Below, piece by piece: positions 16,480-24,595 of a stretch of DNA of 47,700 nucleotides (position 1 is the stretch's first letter; each line of letters begins with the position of its first letter). The notes under the pieces were generated by a model that saw only the letters and a list, made by a program, of their open reading frames with translations, was not told where the DNA came from and did not search any database. Source of the stretch: an uncultured Eubacteriales bacterium. GTDB lineage: Bacteria > Bacillota > Clostridia > Oscillospirales > Oscillospiraceae. Made by a program: the position numbers and the translations under genes. The stretch spans positions 1 through 47,700 of the forward strand of contig URGL01000010.1 in the NCBI GenBank assembly GCA_900547405.1, given 5' to 3'.

Positions 16480-17250
16480 ATGCCCGCAGCCTATGCCCAC
16501 ATCCGGTTTGGAAAGGAGCAGACCCTTCCCGGGAAGTACGGCGCTCTGCCCCGGAATTTTCCCCAGCTCTATACCGTGGGACTTCAGGGGCCGGACCTGC
16601 TGTTTTATCATAATCCGGTTTTCTCCACCGCCAAGGTCCGGGAGGGCCACCGGCTCCACGCCATGACGGGACAGACCTTTTTTAAGGCGGCCATTGACGC
16701 CTACAAGAAGGCCCCCTCGGACGGAGCCCTGGCTTATCTTTTTGGCGTATTGGGCCACTACTGTCTGGACTCCCGGGTCCACCCCCTGGTAAATCAGCTG
16801 GTCACATCCCAGCAAATCGACCACGTCGCCCTGGAGACGGAATTCGACCGTTTTCTGCAACAGAAGGACGGTCTTGTTCTGTTGCCCTCCCGCCGCATCG
16901 GCAGATATCTGCGGTTGACCCGGGGTGAGCAGGCTACCGCAGCCGAATTTTACGCCGACTGCGGCCCCGGCTCCATTGGCTGGTGCCTGGGAAATATGCG
17001 CCGGATTTACCGAATTGCCTTCTCCCGGAAGCGGAAGCTGGCGCGGTTTATTCTGGGCCTGGGCGGAGAAACAGGCCGGAACCTGATCCCCACTGTGGGG
17101 CCGGATCCCCGGTGCTCCCACCTGGACGAGCCCCTGCTGGAGGCCTATGAGGCCGCCGTCCAGGACTACCCCACCTTAGTCCGGGAGCTCATTGCCGCCA
17201 TTGAGGAGGACGCTCCCCTGGGGGAGGCCTTTGCCCCTACCTTTGGCTGA
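16480..17250 (+). CDS. Zinc-dependent phospholipase C-like protein
   Basis: 256 residues, no signal peptide. It belongs to the family annotated as zinc-dependent phospholipase C, common in Clostridia. Likely metal-ligand segments are the N-terminal AYAHIRFG, GPDLLFYHNP, EGHRLHAMTGQTFF and GVLGHYCLDSRVHPLV. The lack of an export signal suggests a cytosolic role, so the activity on phospholipid is uncertain. GAGGTGA precedes the ATG. A TACAAT -10 is present at about 30 bases upstream with no clear -35. The MFS gene follows after 19 bp, so the two are probably an operon. Confidence 0.82.
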   Translation: MPAAYAHIRFGKEQTLPGKYGALPRNFPQLYTVGLQGPDLLFYHNPVFSTAKVREGHRLHAMTGQTFFKAAIDAYKKAPSDGALAYLFGVLGHYCLDSRVHPLVNQLVTSQQIDHVALETEFDRFLQQKDGLVLLPSRRIGRYLRLTRGEQATAAEFYADCGPGSIGWCLGNMRRIYRIAFSRKRKLARFILGLGGETGRNLIPTVGPDPRCSHLDEPLLEAYEAAVQDYPTLVRELIAAIEEDAPLGEAFAPTFG

Positions 17251-17269
17251 CACAGAAAGGAAAACGCGT

Positions 17270-18556
17270 ATGAACAAAAAATTTCAGCTGACAACACTGG
17301 AACGGAATTGGATCCTGTACGATGTGGGCAACTCCGCCTTCATCCTGCTGGTATCTACCCTGATGCCCATTTATTTCAACTACTTAGCAGAACTCGACGG
17401 TCTGAACGAGAGCCAGTACCTGGCCTTCTGGGGCTACGCCGGGTCCGTTTCCACCATTCTGGTTGCTGTCATCGGCCCCATCTGCGGCACCCTGGCAGAC
17501 CGGAAAGGATTCAAAAAGCCCATTTTCTCCGTCTGTATGCTGCTGGGTGTCATCGGCTGCGCCTTTTTGGGGGCAGCCTGGTCCTGGCTGTCCTTTCTGG
17601 TGATTTTTGTACTGGCAAAAGTTGGCTTTTCCTCCAGTCTGGTCTTTTATGACGCCATGCTGCCGGAGGTCACCACCGAAGAGCGAATGGACAATGTGTC
17701 CTCCCTGGGCTACGCCTACGGCTATATCGGCTCCGTGGTCCCCTTCGTGGTCTGCCTGGTGCTGGTGCTCCTGGGAGGCAAGATCGGCCTGTCTATGAAC
17801 ACCGCCATGGTACTGTCCTTCCTGATCATTGCCGCCTGGTGGCTGGTCTGCACCCTGCCCCTGCTCCGGAAATACCGGCAGAAGGCCTATGTGGAGGCAA
17901 CGCCTCACCCCATCCGGGATACCTTCTCCCAGCTGGCCCGGACCTTCCAGGAGGTCAAGGGGCAGAAGCATATTTTCCTGTATCTGCTGGCCTTTTTCTT
18001 CTTTATCGACGGCGTATATACCATCATCGACATGGCCACGGCCTACGGCACAGCCTTGGGCCTGGACAGCACCGGCCTGCTGCTTGCGCTGCTGCTGACC
18101 CAGATCGTAGCCTTCCCCTGTGCCATTGCCTTTGGCCGCCTCTCCGCCCGGTACGACACAGGGAAACTGATCAAGCTCTGCATTCTCGCCTATACAGGCA
18201 TCACAATCTTCGCCGTATTCCTCCACAGCCAGTGGCAATTCTGGGTATTGGCCGTTCTCGTGGGTATGTTCCAGGGCGGTATCCAGGCCCTGAGCCGGTC
18301 CTACCTTGGCAAGATCATCCCGGCGGAGCGCAGCGGCGAATACTTCGGCCTGATGGACATCTGCGGCAAGGGGGCCTCCTTCCTCGGCACCACGCTGGTT
18401 GCCGTGATCAGCCAGGCCACCGCGGGGATGACCATCCGCCTTTTGGGTCAGCAGGTCCAGAATGAAAGCCTGGCCGTGGGGGCTCTGGTGATCCTCTTTG
18501 TCCTGGGCTTCCTGCTGTTCTGCGAGGCAGACCGGCTGAACCGGGAGCGGCGGTAG
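17270..18556 (+). CDS. MFS transporter of the UMF1/Atg22-like family
   Basis: 428-residue polytopic membrane protein with about 12 hydrophobic segments. The N-terminal LERNWILYDVGNSAFILLVSTLMPIYF and the loop GTLADRKGFKKP are typical of the UMF1 (vacuole effluxer Atg22-like) branch, members of which are thought to export amino acids. The start is the ATG at 17270 preceded by AAAGGAAA; longer in-frame starts overlap the upstream gene without an SD. It is 19 bp behind the phospholipase-like gene. The substrate is not predictable. Confidence 0.88.
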   Translation: MNKKFQLTTLERNWILYDVGNSAFILLVSTLMPIYFNYLAELDGLNESQYLAFWGYAGSVSTILVAVIGPICGTLADRKGFKKPIFSVCMLLGVIGCAFLGAAWSWLSFLVIFVLAKVGFSSSLVFYDAMLPEVTTEERMDNVSSLGYAYGYIGSVVPFVVCLVLVLLGGKIGLSMNTAMVLSFLIIAAWWLVCTLPLLRKYRQKAYVEATPHPIRDTFSQLARTFQEVKGQKHIFLYLLAFFFFIDGVYTIIDMATAYGTALGLDSTGLLLALLLTQIVAFPCAIAFGRLSARYDTGKLIKLCILAYTGITIFAVFLHSQWQFWVLAVLVGMFQGGIQALSRSYLGKIIPAERSGEYFGLMDICGKGASFLGTTLVAVISQATAGMTIRLLGQQVQNESLAVGALVILFVLGFLLFCEADRLNRERR

Positions 18557-18559
18557 CCC

Positions 18560-18647
18560 TGACGGGTGTGGGGCGGTACCAAGTCGGACCTGGTTCCGCC
18601 CCTCATCCGCCGCCTGCGGGCGGCACCTTCCCCCAGGGGAAGGCAAG
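18560..18647. repeat. Dispersed GC-rich hairpin repeat, copy A
   Basis: Begins TGACGGGTGTGGGGCGG and ends CACCTTCCCCCAGGGGAAGGCAA. It shares nearly all of its length with copy B at 20190-20310. It contains a GGGGCGG/CCGCCCC stem and a CTTCCCC/GGGGAAG hairpin and follows the MFS stop codon, so it may also help termination. Confidence 0.75.
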
Positions 18648-18708
18648 AGGATTCCTCCCCTCGCGCCCACCTGTCCCCACCCTGCGGAAAAATATTTTTA
18701 AAAAGGGC

Positions 18709-18737
18709 TTGACAAACGGGAAATTTTCCTGTATCAT
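18709..18737 (+). promoter_or_regulatory. Sigma-A promoter of the T-box operon
   Basis: TTGACA (18709-18714), 17-base spacer and TATCAT (18732-18737). It places transcription start near 18744, just before the T-box leader. Confidence 0.82.
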
Positions 18738-18743
18738 CCTGTC

Positions 18744-19039
18744 AACAAGTTCACACCGCTTCCAAATGTGTTGAATCAGAAGAGTAAGATCCCGTGTTTC
18801 ACGTCCAGAGAGCTGCCGGTTGGTGCGAGGCAGCTGTGACCCCGATCCGAAAATCCCTGAGGAGCAGCCTGCTGAAAGAGTTCGAGTAAGCCAGGACGTA
18901 GGGCATACGTTACCGTGCCGCACGTTTAACCGATAAGGGCGACGTGGCTAAGGGGCCGAATTTTCGGCAAATTGAGTGGTACCGCGGAGTTGTATTTTCA
19001 CAGCTTCGTCTCAAGACATCTTGAGACGAAGCTGTTTTT
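18744..19039 (+). promoter_or_regulatory. T-box riboswitch (tRNA-sensing leader), probable isoleucine specifier
   Basis: Canonical order of T-box elements: stem I with the AGTA/GAA loop-E pair (AAGAGTAAG at 18779-18787; GAA at 18849-18851), AG-bulge and apical sequences AGAGAGCTGCC and GGTTGGTGCGAGG, a stem II/pseudoknot region, then the T-box GTGGTACCGCGG (18976-18987) and a terminator. Following GAA-x, the specifier triplet reads ATC (18853-18855), an Ile codon; shifted by one it would read AAT (Asn). The UGGN bulge is TGGT, which pairs with ACCA, i.e. discriminator A73, as in tRNA-Ile and unlike tRNA-Asn (G73). Uncharged tRNA should prevent termination and switch on the downstream dehydrogenase and permease. 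The fold was drawn by eye. Confidence 0.93.
19000..19039 (+). terminator. T-box regulated intrinsic terminator
   Basis: 16-bp stem (ACAGCTTCGTCTCAAG at 19000-19015 with 19020-19035), 4-base loop ACAT and a run of five T. It ends 33 bases before the dehydrogenase start codon. Confidence 0.95.
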
Positions 19040-19072
19040 ATTTTGTCTGTATGAGAAAAGGAGAACAAAGAT

Positions 19073-20179
19073 ATGAATACTTACACCAACTGCCTGCCCG
19101 CCTGGAGCGTGGGCCCCGACTGCTACAAGGAGGTTTGGAACGTTGTCCGCCGGTATGGCCGCACCGCTGCTGTGGTCGGCGGAAAGACCGCCCTGGAAAA
19201 GGGCTACGGCAAGCTGAAGGCCGCCCTGGAGGGCACGGAGCTGACCCTGAGTGAGCCCGTCTGGTACGGCGGAAACTCCACCTACGAAAACGGCGATATG
19301 GTCGCCTCTCTGGAGGCCGTCAAAAATGCCGATATGCTCTTCGCCATGGGCGGCGGCCGGGCGGTGGACACCTGCAAATACGTAGCCGAGAAGCTGGACA
19401 AGCCTCTGTTCACCTTCCCCACCATCGCCTCCAACTGTGCCCCCGTTACCGCCATCGGCGTGTTCTACAACCCGGATGACACCTTCAACAACTACTTCTA
19501 TCCCAGCCGCTGCCCCCTGCACACCTTCCTGGACACCCAGATCGTGGCTGAGGCCCCGGAGAAGCTGCTGTGGGCCGGCATTGGCGACGCCCTGAGCAAG
19601 GAATGCGAAGTCGAGCTGTGTACCCGGGGCCGGGAGCTGCCCCACACCCCCCTGATGGGCCGGACCATGGCCGCCTGCTGCACCGATCCTCTGGTGAAGT
19701 ACGGCAAGGAAGCCCTGGAGGAGTGCCGCCAGAACAAGGCGGGGGACGCGCTGCAGCAGGTGGCCCTATGCATCGTGGTTTCCACAGGCCTTGTGAGTAA
19801 CTTCACCACCACCGCCGACGATTACTACTACAATAGCTCCCTGGCCCACTGTGTCTACTACGGTGCCACCCTGGTGCCCGCCTCCGGACGGAACCACCTC
19901 CACGGCGAGATCGTCTCCTTCGGCGTGCTGACCCTGCTGACCTACGACAAGAACTTCGCCCGCCGGGACGAGATCCTGGCCTTCAACGCCTCCGTGGGGC
20001 TGCCCGTGACTCTGGACCAGATCCAGCTCACCGAAGCCGACCTGCAGACCGTAGCCGACAAGGCCTCCACCGTCCTCGAATGGACCTGCTCCCTGCAAAC
20101 CTTCACCAAGAAAGCCTTTGTCCAGGCTATGCTGGATGCCAGCGCCGCCGGCAAGGCCTATCTGGAAGCACATAAATAA
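19073..20179 (+). CDS. GldA-like metal-dependent (iron-containing) alcohol/hydroxy-acid dehydrogenase, T-box controlled
   Basis: 368-residue cytosolic NAD(P)-dependent dehydrogenase of the iron-containing ADH/glycerol dehydrogenase superfamily, normal length. The nucleotide motif MGGGRAVDT lies at 92-100. The three metal ligands of the GldA type appear conserved: D172 (GIGDALSK), H259 (SLAHCVYYG) and H277 (NHLHGE). A family member, E. coli YbdH (HcxA), reduces 2-oxoacids, so glycerol is not the only possible substrate. AAAGGAG lies nine bases before the ATG. The T-box leader directly upstream ties expression to tRNA charging, probably of isoleucine, which is unexpected for glycerol metabolism and fits a 2-oxo/2-hydroxy acid substrate (inference). 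A YkvI permease gene follows after 160 bp containing a repeat. Confidence 0.9.
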   Translation: MNTYTNCLPAWSVGPDCYKEVWNVVRRYGRTAAVVGGKTALEKGYGKLKAALEGTELTLSEPVWYGGNSTYENGDMVASLEAVKNADMLFAMGGGRAVDTCKYVAEKLDKPLFTFPTIASNCAPVTAIGVFYNPDDTFNNYFYPSRCPLHTFLDTQIVAEAPEKLLWAGIGDALSKECEVELCTRGRELPHTPLMGRTMAACCTDPLVKYGKEALEECRQNKAGDALQQVALCIVVSTGLVSNFTTTADDYYYNSSLAHCVYYGATLVPASGRNHLHGEIVSFGVLTLLTYDKNFARRDEILAFNASVGLPVTLDQIQLTEADLQTVADKASTVLEWTCSLQTFTKKAFVQAMLDASAAGKAYLEAHK

Positions 20180-20189
20180 CATCCAATAT

Positions 20190-20310
20190 CCCTCTCCCGG
20201 GAGAGGGTGGCACGCCAAAGGCGTGACGGGTGTGGGGCGGCTCAAAGTCTGACCAGCTTCCGCCCCTCATCCGCCGCCGGAGCGGCACCTTCCCCCAGGG
20301 GAAGGCAAAG
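20190..20310. repeat. Dispersed GC-rich hairpin repeat, copy B
   Basis: Starts with the perfect palindrome CCCTCTCCC/GGGAGAGGG (20190-20207), continues with CACGCC/GGCGTG, then a segment nearly identical to copy A and ends CACCTTCCCCCAGGGGAAGGCAA. It fills the gap between the dehydrogenase and the YkvI gene. It could reduce read-through but has no T-run. Confidence 0.8.
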
Positions 20311-20339
20311 AAGAGAAAATGAAAAAGGAGAAACACACT

Positions 20340-21521
20340 ATGAACGCCAAGACCAAATCCTCCTGGGCAACCGCCCTGAGCATCGGCTTTACCGCATTCG
20401 CTGCCCACGCCGGCGGCGGCTTCGCCACCGGCAACCAGGCCAACACCAATTTCGTCTCCCTGGGCTGGGTAGGCATTTTCAGTGCCCTGCTTGCCATGGT
20501 CCTGCTGGCCCTCTCCACCCGGGAGGCACAGCTGCTGTGGAACACCCGGGGCTGCAAGAGCTACAAGGACCTGTTCTCCGCCCTGTATCATCCCTATGAC
20601 AAGCTGCACCTGACCTTTGATGTCTTCTACGACATCATGATCCTCATGGTGGTTGCCTCCTGCATCGCCGGTGCCGCCAGCGCCCTGCAGCAGTATCTGG
20701 GCGTCAACTACTACCTGGGCTCTTTGGTTGTAGGCGTTGTGATCCTGTTTCTGTCCATCTTCGGGGCAGACCTGGTCCGGATGGGCTCCAGCTACATGGG
20801 TCTCGCCATCCTGGCCCTGTCTCTGGTCATCTACTTCTATGGCCTCATGCGGGGCGTGAACCTCTTCGGCACCCTGAAAGCCAGCTTCCAGGCCGACGGC
20901 TTCTCCAACGTACCCAAGGCTCTCTTCAACGGCGTCAACTATGCCGCCTTCCAGTGGGTCACCATCCCCGGCGTTCTCGCCTGCGGCACCGTGCTGAAAA
21001 CCAAGAAGGACTGCACCCGGGGCATGAGCTGCATGCTTCTCTTCAACGTCCTGGGCCTGGGCCTGTCCGTGCTGATGCTCACCGCCTGGAGCGGCTACTT
21101 CACCACCGTCACCGGCGGCACCACCCTGCCCACCCTGACGGTCCTCATGAGCCTGGATATGAATTGGCTGGTGGTCCTGTACTGCCTGGTGCTGTTCCTG
21201 TGCATGATCTCCTCCGGCGTGGTCGTGGTCTTCGGCTTCGTCAACCGGTTTGAAAATGCCAGCTACCTGCAATTCATGAAAAACACCCACGTCCGCCGGG
21301 GTGTCATCGCCACCGCCATCATGTGCGTATCCATGTTCATCTCCTTCGCCGGCCTGACCAACATCGTCAAGTACGGCTACGGCTACTGCGGCTACTGGGC
21401 CATCGTCTTCGTCATCGTCCCCCTGCTGACCGTTGGCGCCTATAAGAACCGCCGGTTCCTGAAGGGCCTGCCGGATGAGGACGCTGTGTTTGAATCCGCC
21501 GAGAAGGGCGCAACTGTGTAA
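20340..21521 (+). CDS. YkvI-family membrane permease (APC-like)
   Basis: 393-residue integral membrane protein with about ten hydrophobic segments, matching the YkvI (COG3949) family of uncharacterised transporters distantly related to amino-acid/cation symporters. The N-terminal segment GFTAFAAHAGGGFATGNQ, with a glycine-rich unwound-helix pattern, is typical. The start is ATG 20340 (MNAKTK), which has AAAGGAG nine bases upstream; the earlier in-frame ATG at 20319 has no SD. It follows the T-box dehydrogenase without another visible promoter, so it is probably in the same regulon. The substrate is unknown; an amino acid or its hydroxy/oxo analogue is inferred from the T-box. Confidence 0.85.
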   Translation: MNAKTKSSWATALSIGFTAFAAHAGGGFATGNQANTNFVSLGWVGIFSALLAMVLLALSTREAQLLWNTRGCKSYKDLFSALYHPYDKLHLTFDVFYDIMILMVVASCIAGAASALQQYLGVNYYLGSLVVGVVILFLSIFGADLVRMGSSYMGLAILALSLVIYFYGLMRGVNLFGTLKASFQADGFSNVPKALFNGVNYAAFQWVTIPGVLACGTVLKTKKDCTRGMSCMLLFNVLGLGLSVLMLTAWSGYFTTVTGGTTLPTLTVLMSLDMNWLVVLYCLVLFLCMISSGVVVVFGFVNRFENASYLQFMKNTHVRRGVIATAIMCVSMFISFAGLTNIVKYGYGYCGYWAIVFVIVPLLTVGAYKNRRFLKGLPDEDAVFESAEKGATV

Positions 21522-21547
21522 GGTTTCCTGTTTTCTTCCTATAAATG

Positions 21548-21606
21548 TACGCCCCCTGGCTCAGTCTTGCAGCTTTGCTGCTGCAAGGTCCGAACCAGGG
21601 GGCGTA
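21548..21606. terminator. Long bidirectional terminator-like hairpin between convergent genes
   Basis: Outer 12-bp stem TACGCCCCCTGG (21548-21559) with 21595-21606, and an inner stem CTTGCAG/CTGCAAG (21566-21572, 21581-21587). On the plus strand it is followed by ATATCTATTTTTAGG. It separates the YkvI gene from the convergent hydrogenase gene and can serve both. Confidence 0.75.
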
Positions 21607-21632
21607 TATCTATTTTTAGGCTCTGTAACCCC

Positions 21633-23138
21633 TTAATCCAGCTCTTCCGCCATTTCCGCGTACTGGGATTCCAGGGGGTTCTTCTTGCTGGCCTGCTTCA
21701 TGGAGGCCTCTACGCCCTTGGTGGCATCGGCAATGGACAGGATGGTGCCGGCACCGGCGATACAGCCGCCGGGGCAGGCCATACCCTCCAGAAGGTAGCC
21801 GTTGTACTTGCCCACCTTGGCCATATTCATGAGCTTCCGGCAGTCCCGGAGGCCCTGGGCGTTGGCGACCTTGATGTCCATATCGGGGTGGGTCTCGTGG
21901 ACCACCTCCACCACAGCCCGGGCCACACCGCCGGCTACGGCAAAGCCACGGCCCGCGGCGGTGCCTTCGTCAGGGGAGCCAACCTCAGGCAGGTTCTCAA
22001 AGTCCACTTCCTTGGCTTCGAACATACCCATAAGCTCCTCAAAGGTCAGCACGAAATCCACATCGGAACGGATGTTCTCCCGGATGGCCTCCAGCTTCTT
22101 GGCGGCACAGGGTCCCACGAAGACGATCTTGGCGTTGGGATGCTCCTTCTTCACCATGCGGGCAGTGTAAACCATGGGGGTCAGGGTCATGGAGATGTTC
22201 TTGGCCTGGGCGGGGAACAGCTTGTGGACCATGGCGTGCCAGGCGGGGCAGCAGGAGGTTGCCATATAGGGCTGCTGGGCCGGGACCTTCTCCAAGAAGT
22301 CCTTTGCCTCTTCCACAGTGCAGATGTCGGCACCAACGGCTACCTCGATCATGTCGGTGAAGCCCAGCTGCTGAACGGCGGCGCGGAACTTGGCAACGGT
22401 CACGTCCTTGCCGAACTGGCGGGCAAAGGCGGGGGCGGCAATGGCATAGATCTCGTCCCCCTCCACGATGGAGCGGACCACCTGATAGATCTGGCCCTTG
22501 TCTACGATGGCGCCGAAGGGGCAGGACACCAGGCACTGGCCGCAGGACACGCACTTGTCCTGGTTGATGATGGCCTTGCCGTTTTCATCGGCACCGATGG
22601 CATCCATGCCGCAGGCAGCCTGGCAAGGGCGCTCCATGTGGATGATGGCGTTGTAGTCGCAGGCCTGGGCGCATCTGCCGCACTTGATGCACTTGGTGGT
22701 GTCAATGTGGCTCTTGCCGTTGACAAAGGAAATGGCATCTCTGGGGCATACCTGCTGGCAGGAGGCGGCCAGGCAGTTCTGGCAGTTCTCCGTCACCTTG
22801 TACTGGTTGGTGGGGCAGGCATGGCAGGCGTAGGGAATGATGTTGATGAGTGGGGGCTCGTAGTACTGCTGGGCAATGGCAGCCTTGTCCATGCCCTCGG
22901 TCAGCAGGCTCCGGGTCTGGACGGACCGGACGGGCAGGCCCATAGCCAGCCGGACACGCTCACCGGCAATGGCACGCTCCAGGAACACGGATTCCCGGTG
23001 CAGAGGCTGGTCGCCGGGAACAATCACGTAGGGCAGGTCCTCAGCCTTGGTGTAGTCATCACCGGCGTAGGCCATCCGGGCCACCTCGGTGAAAACCTTC
23101 TTGCGGATGTCTGTGATCAGGGACGGAATTCCACGCAT
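21633..23138 (-). CDS. Monomeric [FeFe] hydrogenase, group B type
   Basis: 501 residues from ATG 23138 (MRGIPSLITD), which has GGAGGAG seven bases upstream; the longer frame to 23216 reads through the promoter. Ferredoxin-like cysteine clusters fill about residues 105-206 (CHACPTNQ, CIKCGRCAQAC, CVSCGQCLVSCP). The H-cluster motifs follow: TSCCPAW at 294-300, PCAAK at 343-347 and MACPGGC near the C-terminus. The third motif continues IAGAG instead of the GGGQP of group A enzymes, and there is no N-terminal [2Fe-2S] domain, which indicates group B. It should interconvert protons and H2 with ferredoxin, though the physiological role of group B enzymes is poorly defined. The HydEFG maturases are not in the window. 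Confidence 0.92.
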   Translation of the reverse strand: MRGIPSLITDIRKKVFTEVARMAYAGDDYTKAEDLPYVIVPGDQPLHRESVFLERAIAGERVRLAMGLPVRSVQTRSLLTEGMDKAAIAQQYYEPPLINIIPYACHACPTNQYKVTENCQNCLAASCQQVCPRDAISFVNGKSHIDTTKCIKCGRCAQACDYNAIIHMERPCQAACGMDAIGADENGKAIINQDKCVSCGQCLVSCPFGAIVDKGQIYQVVRSIVEGDEIYAIAAPAFARQFGKDVTVAKFRAAVQQLGFTDMIEVAVGADICTVEEAKDFLEKVPAQQPYMATSCCPAWHAMVHKLFPAQAKNISMTLTPMVYTARMVKKEHPNAKIVFVGPCAAKKLEAIRENIRSDVDFVLTFEELMGMFEAKEVDFENLPEVGSPDEGTAAGRGFAVAGGVARAVVEVVHETHPDMDIKVANAQGLRDCRKLMNMAKVGKYNGYLLEGMACPGGCIAGAGTILSIADATKGVEASMKQASKKNPLESQYAEMAEELD

Positions 23139-23184
23139 AGTATCTCCTCCATATTTTGCTGTTTCGGTTGCTCTTATCGGTATA

Positions 23185-23213
23185 ATTATAGCAGAATTCG
23201 CTATATTCTTCAA
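23185..23213 (-). promoter_or_regulatory. Sigma-A promoter of the hydrogenase gene
   Basis: Minus strand TTGAAG (23213-23208), 17-base spacer and consensus TATAAT (23190-23185), about 47 bases before the start codon. The divergent dacF-like gene lies beyond; its own promoter is only weakly visible (TATACT at 23238-23243). Confidence 0.75.
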
Positions 23214-23309
23214 CATTTACCGCTATACCAATTTTGTTATACTATTATAGGAATACATTATAGTCTTCCCCCATAGGCTGTTGCAAAGCTGCGGATGGAG
23301 GGAATGCGG

Positions 23310-24458
23310 ATGAAACGACTGTTGGCGCTTGTTTGCGCCGTTTTTCTGGCACTGGCCGCCGCCCCAAGGGCCCAGGCGGAAGGCCTGGAGGTAAGTGCCA
23401 AAAGCGCCGTACTGATGGACGTGGCCACCGGCACGGTGCTTTACGAAAAGGATGCCCACGAGGCCCTGGCTCCCGCCAGCGTCACCAAGGTCATGACCAT
23501 GCTGCTCATTATGGAGGCCATTGACTCCGGTGCCCTGCGCTATGAGGATACCGTCACCGCCTCGGAGGCGGCGGCCGCAAAGGGCGGCAGCCAGATCTTT
23601 CTGAAAGCCGGGGAGCAGATGTCCGTCACGGAAATGCTCAAATCCATTGCCGTCTCCTCCGCCAATGACTGCGCCTGTGCCATGGCGGAGCACCTGGCCG
23701 GCAGTGAATCTGCCTTTGTAGACCGGATGAACGCAAGAGCCCGGGAGCTGGGAATGAACGACACCAATTTTGTCAACTGCACCGGCCTGGACGATGGGCC
23801 CGATGCCTCCCGCCACCGCACCAGCGCCTACGACATCGCCCTCATGTCCCGGGAGCTCCTGAGATGCCATCCGGACATCACCCATTTTACCTCCATCTGG
23901 ATGGATACCGTGCGGAACGGGACCTTCGGCCTGTCCAACACCAATAAGCTGATCCGGTTTTACCCCGGGGCCACAGGCCTGAAAACCGGATTCACCTCCG
24001 GAGCCGGATACTGTCTCTCCGCCTCCGCCAAGCGGGATGGCTTCGAGCTCATTGCCGTGACTATGGGCTGCGAAAGCAGCAAGATCCGAAACGCCGCCTG
24101 CAAGGCCATGCTGGACTACGGCTTCGCGGGCTACACCCTCTGCCAACCGGAGCTCAGCGAGGTGTCCCCCGTCCCGGTCCGCCTGGGGAAATCCAGCCAG
24201 GTCCTTCCGAAGCTGGGGGAGACCCAGTCCCTGCTGCTGCCCAAAAGCAAAAAGGCCGGGCTCCGCCAGACCGTAGAGCTCTCCCAGGAGCTCATCGCCC
24301 CGGTGGAACAGGGGCAAAGCATCGGGAAGCTCTGCCTCTACAGCGGCGAGGAGCTGCTGCTGGAACTGCCGCTGGTGGCCGCCGAAGAGATTCCCAGGCT
24401 GACCCTGGGGGAGATCTATGTCCAGGTGCTGAAACGGGCGGCTATGGCGAAGACGTGA
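23310..24458 (+). CDS. D-alanyl-D-alanine carboxypeptidase (DacF/PBP5-like, S11 family)
   Basis: 382 residues from ATG 23310 (MKRLLALVCA), preceded by GGAGGG at 7 bases. A signal peptide ends near residue 23 (RAQA). The penicillin-binding active-site triad is complete: SVTK at 57-60, SAN at 117-119 and KTG at 225-227. Conserved family sequences include NFVNCTGLDD and GATGLKTGFTSGAGYC. It trims the terminal D-Ala of peptidoglycan stem peptides outside the membrane. The C-terminal PBP5 beta domain is present, and the very end (VQVLKRAAMAKT) is a weak amphipathic anchor at most. A hairpin/T-run follows the stop. Confidence 0.95.
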   Translation: MKRLLALVCAVFLALAAAPRAQAEGLEVSAKSAVLMDVATGTVLYEKDAHEALAPASVTKVMTMLLIMEAIDSGALRYEDTVTASEAAAAKGGSQIFLKAGEQMSVTEMLKSIAVSSANDCACAMAEHLAGSESAFVDRMNARARELGMNDTNFVNCTGLDDGPDASRHRTSAYDIALMSRELLRCHPDITHFTSIWMDTVRNGTFGLSNTNKLIRFYPGATGLKTGFTSGAGYCLSASAKRDGFELIAVTMGCESSKIRNAACKAMLDYGFAGYTLCQPELSEVSPVPVRLGKSSQVLPKLGETQSLLLPKSKKAGLRQTVELSQELIAPVEQGQSIGKLCLYSGEELLLELPLVAAEEIPRLTLGEIYVQVLKRAAMAKT

Positions 24459-24464
24459 CCCCTG

Positions 24465-24511
24465 CCTTCCCCCGGGGGAAGGTGCCGCCCCTCTCCCGGG
24501 AAAGGGTTTTT
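24465..24511 (+). terminator. Repeat-derived terminator after the carboxypeptidase gene (copy C)
   Basis: Perfect 18-bp palindrome CCTTCCCCC/GGGGGAAGG (24465-24482), then CCCTCTCCC/GGGAAAGGG (one mismatch) followed by TTTTT (24507-24511). The two modules are the same hairpins found in the dispersed repeats at 20190-20310 and 29012-29083. Confidence 0.75.
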
Positions 24512-24523
24512 GTTTCGCCTTCA

Positions 24524-24553
24524 TTGACAGGCAGAAACTCTCTGTGGTATAAT
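24524..24553 (+). promoter_or_regulatory. Sigma-A promoter of the GT4/acyltransferase pair
   Basis: Consensus TTGACA (24524-24529), 18-base spacer and consensus TATAAT (24548-24553), about 37 bases before the start codon. Confidence 0.85.
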
Positions 24554-24595
24554 TCTTTTACGACAGACGCACACCTCAAAAAGAGAGGAACGCTT

